From: an uncultured bacterium
GTDB taxonomy: Bacteria > Planctomycetota > Uabimicrobiia > Uabimicrobiales > JABWCH01
DNA: 9,038 bases
Assembly (NCBI GenBank): GCA_938003875.1
Contig: CALKWO010000391.1
Span: 1 to 9,038 of the forward strand
Reading direction: 5' to 3'
The stretch's first letter is position 1. Each line of letters starts with the position of its first letter. This document shows positions 1 through 7,000 of this stretch, piece by piece. Below the pieces are notes generated by a model. It had not been told where the DNA came from. It was given only the letters and a program-made list of their open reading frames with translations, and made no database searches. The position numbers and the translations under genes were made by a program.

Positions 1-3000
1 GCGGTTGAGTTTGTCGTAGTAGAAATAGGCTGTCTGGCCAAGTGGGTCTACCTGGACTGTGCGGTTGCCATTGGCATCGTATTCGAAGTAGGTTTCATGG
101 CCGAGTGCACTGATTATGCCTTTCTGCTGGTTGAGAGCATCGTAGTAGAAATAATTTGCATGGCCTAAAGCATCTACCTGCGCAATCTGGTTGCTATTGG
201 CATCGAACTCGAAGTAGGTCTGATGGCCGAGTGCATTGATTATACCTTTCTGCCTATTCAGGGCATCGTAGTAGAAATACGTTGCTTTATTTTGCGGATC
301 TACCACGAAGATTGGATTTCCCACAGGATCATAAGCAAAGTAGGTTTCATTTCCAAGAGCATTGATAGTGCCTTTCTGACGATTGAGCGCATCGTAGTAG
401 AAATAGCTCACATGGCTTAGGGCATCTACCTGAGCAATCTGGTTGCCTGCTGCATCGTATTCGAAGTAGGTTTCATTGCCCAGAGCATTGATGCTGCCTT
501 TCCTGTGATCCAGGGCATCGTAATAGAAATAATTTGCATGGCCTAAAGCATCTACCTGTACTATCTGATTGCCGACAGCGTCAAATTCGAAGTATGTCTC
601 GTTGCCCAAAGCATCCTTAGAGCCTTTCTGCCTGCTAAGATCGTCGTAGTAGAAATAGGATGCGTTAGAGCGGGCATCTATCTGGGCAATCTGGTTGCCT
701 GCTGCATCGTAGATGAAATAGGTTTCATTGCCAAGAGCATTGATCGAACCTTTCTGTCGGTTGAACGCATCGTAGTAGAAATAGCTTGCATTGCCCAGGG
801 CATCTACCTGCTTGATTCTGTTGCTACTGGCATCGAATTCATAGTAGGTTTCATGGCCAAGTGCATTGATGCTGCCTTTCTGACGATCCAGGGGGTCGTA
901 GTAGAAATAGCTTACATTGCCAGGCGCATCTATCTGCGCGGTTCTGTTGACTGCGATATCGTATTCATAGTATATGCTGTTTCCTGTGGCATCGGTTAGG
1001 GAGAGGAGCTGGTTTAGCTTATCGTAGGCCATGTATGTGGCATTGTTTCTTGCGTCCGTGGTTTGGGTCTGGTTACCCACCTCATCGTATTCATAGTAGG
1101 TCTTGTATCCCATTGCATCTATGGTTTTTGTGAGCCTGTCGTTGTAGTCGTATTCAAAGTATGTGGTCTGGGCGAGGGGATTTTTCTCCCAGATTTTGTT
1201 TTTGTATGGGTCATAGCCATATTCTATGGTCTGCACGATGGCCTGGGCTGTGTCTTTGATTTGCTGCTTTGTCCTTAGACGCAGGCCGTTGTAGTCGTAT
1301 TCGGTCTCTATTCCTCTTGCATTGACCTCGGCCAGCAAATCTCCCCTGCTTGTGTAGTCATAGTATGTCGTATTTCCCAGGGCATCGGTCAGTTTTGTCC
1401 TTCGGCTCAGGCTGTCGTATTCATAATAGGTCGTTGCTTTGGCTGGATCTCCGCTTTCTTTCCATCTAGGCGATACTTTGTACGTCATTTCTCCCCAGAC
1501 ATTGTAGCCAAAGTAGGTTGCATTTTCCATGGGGTCTACTATGGCACGGTAGTTCCCTGTCTGTTCGTCGTAGAGATAGTATGTTGTGTTGCCTCGTTTG
1601 TCTTGCTTGCTGATTTTACGGCCATAAGCGTCGTATTCGGTTTCCTTTCTTCCTCCCAGGGCATCTACTTCGGCAGTTATGTTCAGCCCGCTGTCGTATT
1701 CGAAATACGTTGTGTAGCCTCTTGGGCCTATCTTTTTTACTGGCACTGTGGGGTTGCTCTGGTAGAATCTTCCATTGCCAGAGTTGTACAGGGCGGAAAC
1801 CGCATCTGCGGAAAGGCCTGTATCCCAGACATAGACTTCGTCCAGGATTCCCTCAAAATAAGTGCCTCCGTAGACTCCTGCACCTATTCTTATTATGCCA
1901 CCCAAAGGGGCAACATTCGTCGAACCTGATGCTGCCTGGCTTCCATTCACATACAGCTTTACGGAAGTCCCGTCCTTCACTGCTACCAGATGCTGCCATT
2001 GGTTGGGCTGTACGCTTCCTCCATAGATTGCATAGGAATCTGCATCGTCCATAAGCTCGAATTGCCAGCTTGAATCATCTTCTTTCTGGCGTAGAACAAT
2101 GTAACTTCCTCCACGAGAAAAGACAGTGTCGGATACTTCGTCTCTATACGGTTTTGCCCATACCGAGATGGTGAATGAATCGCTGAATTGCAGGCTGGCA
2201 TCGTCTCCGCACTCTACGCTTCCTGAATTTCCATCGAATTCCAGTGCTTTGCCGTCTTTCCCTGATACGGAGGTTATGCCTGTTGCACGGCCATTGTTTT
2301 CTCCTACCGCATCGTATATGGTTCTGGAATCTTCTTCCATCTTCCATACGCCTACCAGGTTGCCTTCGTAGCTGTCCAGGGTGCTATTTCCGAACTGACC
2401 GTAAATATATTCTGTCACTCTCTCTTCTTCTGCTTTTTTTCGCAAGACTGCCTGACCGTTGTACTGGTAATATGTTATTTTCTGGTTTGCTGCTGTTTCC
2501 TTTTGGATTCGGTTTAAGGGAACTGGGGTATTCTCACTCGTTGATGTCCATTTGTAGTATGTTGTGTATCCCAGACAATCCTGTTTGTAGTCAAGCTGTG
2601 GTGTTTCCGCCTCATTTATTAAAATCGAATATTTATATTGTATACCTGGTCTGCCTTCTTGTGTTACTATTGTAAGATAATCCTGGTAATCATAGTAGGT
2701 CACCTTCCCTTCTGGCTCTATTGTCTGTATCAATTTTTTCCATTCATATTGTTCATCGCTAATATCATAGTTAAAATAGGTTGTGTATCCCAGGGCATCT
2801 TCTTCTTTTTCTATAATTGGATGATCTTCTTTTAATTGATACCTTCTTACGCAACCATTTGGGTATACTATCTTATTTAAAAAACACTCAGATGCATCTT
2901 CTAAACTATCATATTCAAAATATATTGTTTTGCTTTCCGCAGGGGCTATTTCATTATAAAGAAGTATTTTTCCTATTGGGCATGGATATCCATCTACTTC

Positions 3001-3738
3001 TTCGTCATATTCAAAGTAAGGGGTTATCCCTACCAAGTCGCCTGTAATTTTTCTTAATAGTGCTTGTCCTGATGGGCCTTCACTATAATGGTATTCTATT
3101 GTATTTCCATATCTATCTATTCTTTTTAATGGGCAATTTTTTAATGAATGATCCTTACTGCCATATACATAGTAGGTATGGGTATCCTTATCATATTCTA
3201 CAAATTCAGAAATATTTATATCTTTCCATGCTTTATATAGTGATGGATTAACAGATACATAGTATTCTTTTTCCTCATTTTCGTTGTCAATGGTATATTC
3301 TATTACTCCATATTTTGATAAACGCATATAAGTAGGTATTCTATCTAACAAATAAGGAAAAAAAGAAAAATACCCTCCACTTCCTCCTGGCAGCCAGTTA
3401 CTTTCATTCGCATACATCAAATAATAGTCTATCGTATTCTCTCCATGCCATGTAAAATCCAATGCTCCTCCTGATTTTAATGGAATGCGAAAGCAATCTG
3501 CTTTTACTCTTAGCTCTGAAATTCCACTTACACCTTTTCTAAATCTTATATCTACAGTATTCGTAGTACCTGCATTTCCTATACTGTTCTTACTACAAGG
3601 TGGATCGGGCTGGTTTATCTGGCATTTCTCATTGCATGAACGATTATCTGATGTTTCTGGTGCGCTTGTATCCTTCTGGCATGAATTATCAGGTTTATTG
3701 CATTCACAAGGTTTGTCTTTGTCTTCATTTCCAGCTCC
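1..3738 (-). CDS. RHS/YD-repeat protein with embedded LamG domain (partial at both ends)
   Basis: A single minus-strand frame is open without a stop from the junction near 3738 to base 1, over 1,240 codons. RHS/YD proteins form large beta-stranded shells, usually secreted or surface-exposed, that often carry a variable C-terminal effector; here that end is outside the window. From N to C: a Cys/Pro-rich linker (about 3735-3595), an RHS N-terminal region (about 3595-2640) with motifs such as RIDRYGNTIEYHY, scattered YD repeats (to about 2400), a LamG domain (about 2361-1781), YD repeats of about 21 residues (1761-910), then a regular 42-residue double repeat beginning YFYYDALNRQKG. No in-frame ATG, GTG or TTG occurs between the TTG at 3420 and the ATG at 3960-3958, so the true start and any signal peptide appear lost at the junction. 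The ATG at 3958-3960 lies antisense to a GT2 remnant and has no Shine-Dalgarno. The 2640-3480 stretch is much more AT-rich than the repeats. Family assignment is secure; function beyond that is unknown. Confidence 0.93.
28..909 (-). repeat. Seven tandem 126-bp YD double repeats
   Basis: Seven complete copies of a 126-bp unit lie in strict register: the Asp codon of YFYYD recurs at 13-15, 139-141, 265-267, 391-393, 517-519, 643-645, 769-771 and 895-897. Each unit encodes two 21-residue YD repeats, the first like YFYYDALNRQKG followed by INALGNET, the second like YFEYDAAGNQIAQVDALGHA. An eighth copy starts at 27 and runs off the left edge. Copies differ by point changes at variable positions (T/S/I before INALG; GHAN, SHVS or NKAT at the end), so the array is coding and under selection for period rather than a recent perfect amplification. 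It is part of the RHS coding sequence. Confidence 0.95.
910..1761 (-). repeat. Diverged 21-residue YD repeats
   Basis: Upstream (N-terminal side) of the 126-bp array, the same RHS frame continues as single repeats of about 63 bp with more divergence. Examples are YYEYDEVGNQTQTTDARNNA, YYDYTSRGDLLAEVNARG and YFEYDYNDRLTKTIDAMG. The 63-bp spacing holds at several steps (for example Asp-equivalent sites near 1022, 1085, 1148 and 1211), with longer insertions such as around 1220-1295 and 1440-1500. These are typical RHS/YD repeats connecting the embedded LamG domain to the regular array. Confidence 0.85.
1781..2361 (-). other. LamG/concanavalin-like domain inside the RHS protein
   Basis: About 190 residues within the RHS frame match the LamG-like (laminin G_3 / concanavalin A-like lectin) pattern. 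It opens with LVGVWKMEED, then YDAVGENNGRAT, ALEFDGNSGSVECGDDASLQ, SFTISVWAKP, then NQWQHLVAVKDG, VKLYVNGSQAA, IRIGAG, and it closes with FEGILDEVYVWDTGLSADA followed by ALYNSG. These are the characteristic strands of the jelly-roll fold. YD repeats flank it on both sides. In secreted bacterial proteins such domains commonly bind glycans or contact partner proteins; the ligand here is unknown. Confidence 0.88.
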
Positions 3739-3750
3739 ACAAATAGCCCA
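3700..3750. other. Head-to-head junction of truncated RHS and truncated GT2 genes
   Basis: To the left, minus-strand RHS coding sequence is recognisable up to about 3720 (Cys/Pro-rich linker with CECNKPDNSC). To the right, + strand GT2 coding sequence is recognisable from about 3740. There is no intergenic space, promoter or start codon for either gene, although divergent genes need both. Each frame also happens to stay open across the other: the + frame from an ATG at 3485, the minus frame to a stop at 3997-3999. This indicates a recombination breakpoint or an assembly join; the exact base cannot be fixed from one sequence. No inverted repeats or transposase were seen here. Confidence 0.7.
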
Positions 3751-4060
3751 GGCAGTGCAAGTGCTGAGCGAAGAGCTATTGGATTGGTTTTGCTGGATGG
3801 ATTGTGGCGTGAAAGCAAAAGCAGGATGGCTGGAACAAGCACTGAAAATCTTGAAAGAAGGGGAGATAGAAGCGGTTGTGCTGGAAAAAGAAGCAGCGAG
3901 AGAGGGAAAAGCCTGGATTATGAAGAGAGAATTTTTTGCGAAATTTGGCCTGCCCCCCATAGGGCTGGAAAAAGAAGCAGGAATAGAAGAGTGGCACTAT
4001 GCGCATAAGCTGGAGGAAAAAAAGAGCAAGATGGCAATATTGCAGGGATGGATAGAATAA
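3737..4060 (+). pseudogene. C-terminal remnant of a family-2 glycosyltransferase
   Basis: This frame encodes about 107 residues before TAA at 4058-4060 and resembles the second half of a GT2 (GT-A fold) domain. It has the core WFCWMDCGVKAKAGWLEQAL (3785-3844), where GT2 enzymes carry the DxD metal-binding motif followed by xGWLE, then EAVVLEKEA, GKAWIMKREFFAKFGLPPIG and a Lys/Glu-rich tail. The usual DxD reads D-C-G here, so catalysis is doubtful. The first half, with the nucleotide-binding VDNGS region, is absent: upstream sequence is antisense to RHS repeats. The formal ORF extends back to an ATG at 3485, but that part (including LISTVFVVPAFPILFLLQGG) is the complement of RHS coding sequence and should not be read as protein. 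Codon use matches the downstream GT gene, 15 nt away, so the piece probably once belonged to the same operon. A matching GT2 N-terminal stub sits at 7421-7579. Confidence 0.68.
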
Positions 4061-4075
4061 GAAAGCGAGAAAAGA

Positions 4076-7000
4076 ATGTCGAAAAAAATCAGAGCAGGAA
4101 TAGACGTAAGAACCGTTGATGTTCAAAGAAGGGGAATTGGATTATATGTAGAAAAGCTGGTAGAAAATTTTGGAAAAAATAGAGAATGCGAAATAGTACT
4201 TTTTGGAAACCAAGAATCGGAAAAAATTTTAAGAGAATTAGCTCCAGGGGCAAAGCATATAGAAATCCCCTTTAAACTAGGAGACAGACGATGGGAAGAA
4301 TCAGAAGCAGGAAAGTTGTGTGATGAAATGGGGCTGGATGTATATCACGGTCCGTCTTTTACATGCGCAATATCAGGTAAAGCAGCGAGAGTAGTGACAG
4401 TGCATGATCTGTGTTTCTGGAAACATCCTGAATTCTATGATTTGAAATTTGTAAGGAATATGGAAAGAGCTTTTAGGGAAAGCATGCTGGCGAGCGATGT
4501 TGTGCTGGCAAACAGCCAGGAGACCAAAAAAGATGTAAGCGAATTCATGGGAGTAGAGGAGATTCCCGTTTTGGTAACACCTCTTGGAGTGGAAGAGCTT
4601 TTCTATCAGAAGCCAGACTGGCTGGACAGAGAGGAATTGAAGAAAAAGTATAGCCTGAAAGAACAGGTGATACTGGGCGTGGGAATGGGGCAGCCAAGAA
4701 AGAATCTGGAGAGGATTTTAGGCGGTTTTGCGATGTTGGATAAAAAGGTGAGAGAAAAGACATCGCTGGTAATAGTAGGAGAAGGGTGGCAGGTAAATCC
4801 AAGAGCAGAACAAGAGGCCAGGACTCTGGGAATTGTGGAAGACATAGTGATAACAGGAGAAATCAGCAGATCGAAATTGTGGATACTATACCATATAGCA
4901 AATCTTTTGTGCTATCCATCTTTGCATGAAGGATTTGGGCTTCCCATCCTGGAGGCAATGGCATGTGGAACCCCTGTCGTCACTTCCGATTGTGGGGCAA
5001 TGAGAGAAATAGCGTTGGATGCAGCCTGTCTTGTGAATCCAGAATCCAGGGAAAGCATAGGGAAGGCCATGAAGGAAATACTGCAAGATATAAATTTTGC
5101 GGAGAGCCTGAAAGAAAAAGGCAAAAAGCGTGCCCGAAGTTTTACCTGGGAAAAAACAGCAGCACAGACGCTACAGGGATATGAAGAGGCAATAAGGGCA
5201 AAGGAGAAAAGGCGGGAGAAATGCCATGCAGTGGCGAAAAATAAAGACAAAAAGAAGATCAATATTGGAATAGATGCCCGATTTTATGGAAAAATACAGA
5301 CGGGAACAGGAAGATACACAACGGAGATAGTAGATGCTTTGCTAAAGAACAAAGAGCAAAGCTTTACTCTTCTGGGAATAGCGGAAAACCAGAAAATAGA
5401 GAATGCCCGGCTGGTGCCAGAAAGAGGGATGAGGCTACTGGACGAAGAGTGGGAGCAAAGCGAACTCAGGAAAAAAATCCAGGAGCATAAAATAGATGCC
5501 TATTTCTCGCCTACAGGGATTTGCCCTGCGGAAGTGGAAGTGCCGACAATCGTAGTGGTTCATGATCTGGGATTTGAACACTATCCGCAATTTTATTCTG
5601 AAAGGCTACTCTGTCATCTGAAGAAGTGGCTAAAGGAATCCTGCGGAAAAGCAAGAAAAATAATAGCGGTATCGGAATATACACGAAGGGACATAATGAG
5701 AACCTGGGGAGTGAGCTATGATAAAATTCAGGTGGTATATCCAGGGGTAGAACACATATTTTCAGGAAGAGAAAGAGAGGAAAGTGATAGCCCATACATT
5801 CTGGCATTGAGCAGTGGTGGCCCCAACAAAAATATAGAAGGAATAAAAAAATCCTTTGCCTGCTTTATGGAAAGGTATGCTAATCTCCCTCATCGGCTGG
5901 TGCTGGCAGGCAATGTACAGGAAGAGACAAGAGAAAATCAGAGGAAAATAGAAATAGCAGGGATAATAGAAGATAGAAAGCTCCTTAGCCTTATGCAAGG
6001 GGCATCTTGTCTCGTGCATCTTTCCTATTTTGAAGGATTTGGGCTTCCTGTAGCAGAGGCCATGTCACTGGGAGTGCCAGTAATAGCATCACAGAGAGCA
6101 TCTTTGCCAGAAGTTGTAGGAGATGCGGGGATTCTGGTAGACCCAGACTCCCCTGAAGAATGCGCCCAGGCCATAGCCAGAATAATACAAAATCAGGCTC
6201 TTGCCAGGTTGCTTTCGCAAAAGGGACTATACAGAAGCCAGTCCTTTCGCTGGAAAGAAGCAGCAAGGCAAATATTGGAATGCCTGGAGGAAAATATAGA
6301 TACTCAGGAAGCTACAGCCATAGAGATTGCCCAGAAGCAGCCAGGGAAAAAAATAGCACTTGTATCAACATGGGGCCTGGAGTGTGGGATTGCAATATAT
6401 ACAAAAGACCTGGCCTATGCGCTTGAAGAGGCAGGGATAGAAGTAGTGGTTCTGGCAGAAAAAGCCCCAGGTATAAACGATGCTACACAAGGGATTCCAG
6501 TGTATCGCTGCTGGCTACGGGGAAATAGCTTAACGGAGCTATGGGAAGAAGTAGAAAAGCAGAGTCCTGACCTCGTTCATATACAGCACCACGGAGCTTT
6601 TTTCCCAGATGACCTGCTGGCATCCTTTTTGTGGAAGCTGAAGAACAAAGGAATTCCAGGCATAGTCACATTTCACGAAATTGTTCCCACCGTGCCACAA
6701 CCTGTTTTTTTGGCTCCTGATAGAATCCTGGTGCATACGGAGCAGGGGAAAAAAGCACTGCTGCAAATGGGCGTAGGCGGGGAAATAGAAGTGATAGCGC
6801 ATGGAATGCGCAGTCTTCCTTTTGCTCCAAAGACCAATACAGAGGGCAAAGTGATTTTATCCTATGGCTTTTTGCAGCCATCTAAGGGATTCCATTTTGT
6901 AATAGATGCTCTGGCCTTATTGAAAGAAGAATTCCCTGATTTGTGCTATAGAATAGCAGGTGCCAGGCGTGCTGGCGCAGAAGAGTACCCTGAAATACTA

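Noticed and set aside
28..909. Tandem repeat as a CRISPR array
   Set aside because: The period is 126 bp with no alternation of identical short repeats and unique spacers, and the whole array translates as YD repeats.
1983..2347. Minus-strand ORFs of 67-72 codons
   Set aside because: They are out of frame with the RHS/LamG coding sequence, which is continuous and has clear family motifs.
223..3251. Several + strand ORFs of 63-143 codons, some hydrophobic
   Set aside because: They are the complement of the continuous minus-strand RHS frame. Their apparent repeats and hydrophobicity come from antisense YD codons.
3776..4126. Minus-strand ORF of 116 codons with a hydrophobic composition
   Set aside because: It is antisense to the GT2 remnant and the start of the GT4 gene, has no recognisable motif, and its composition is explained by purine-rich coding on the other strand.
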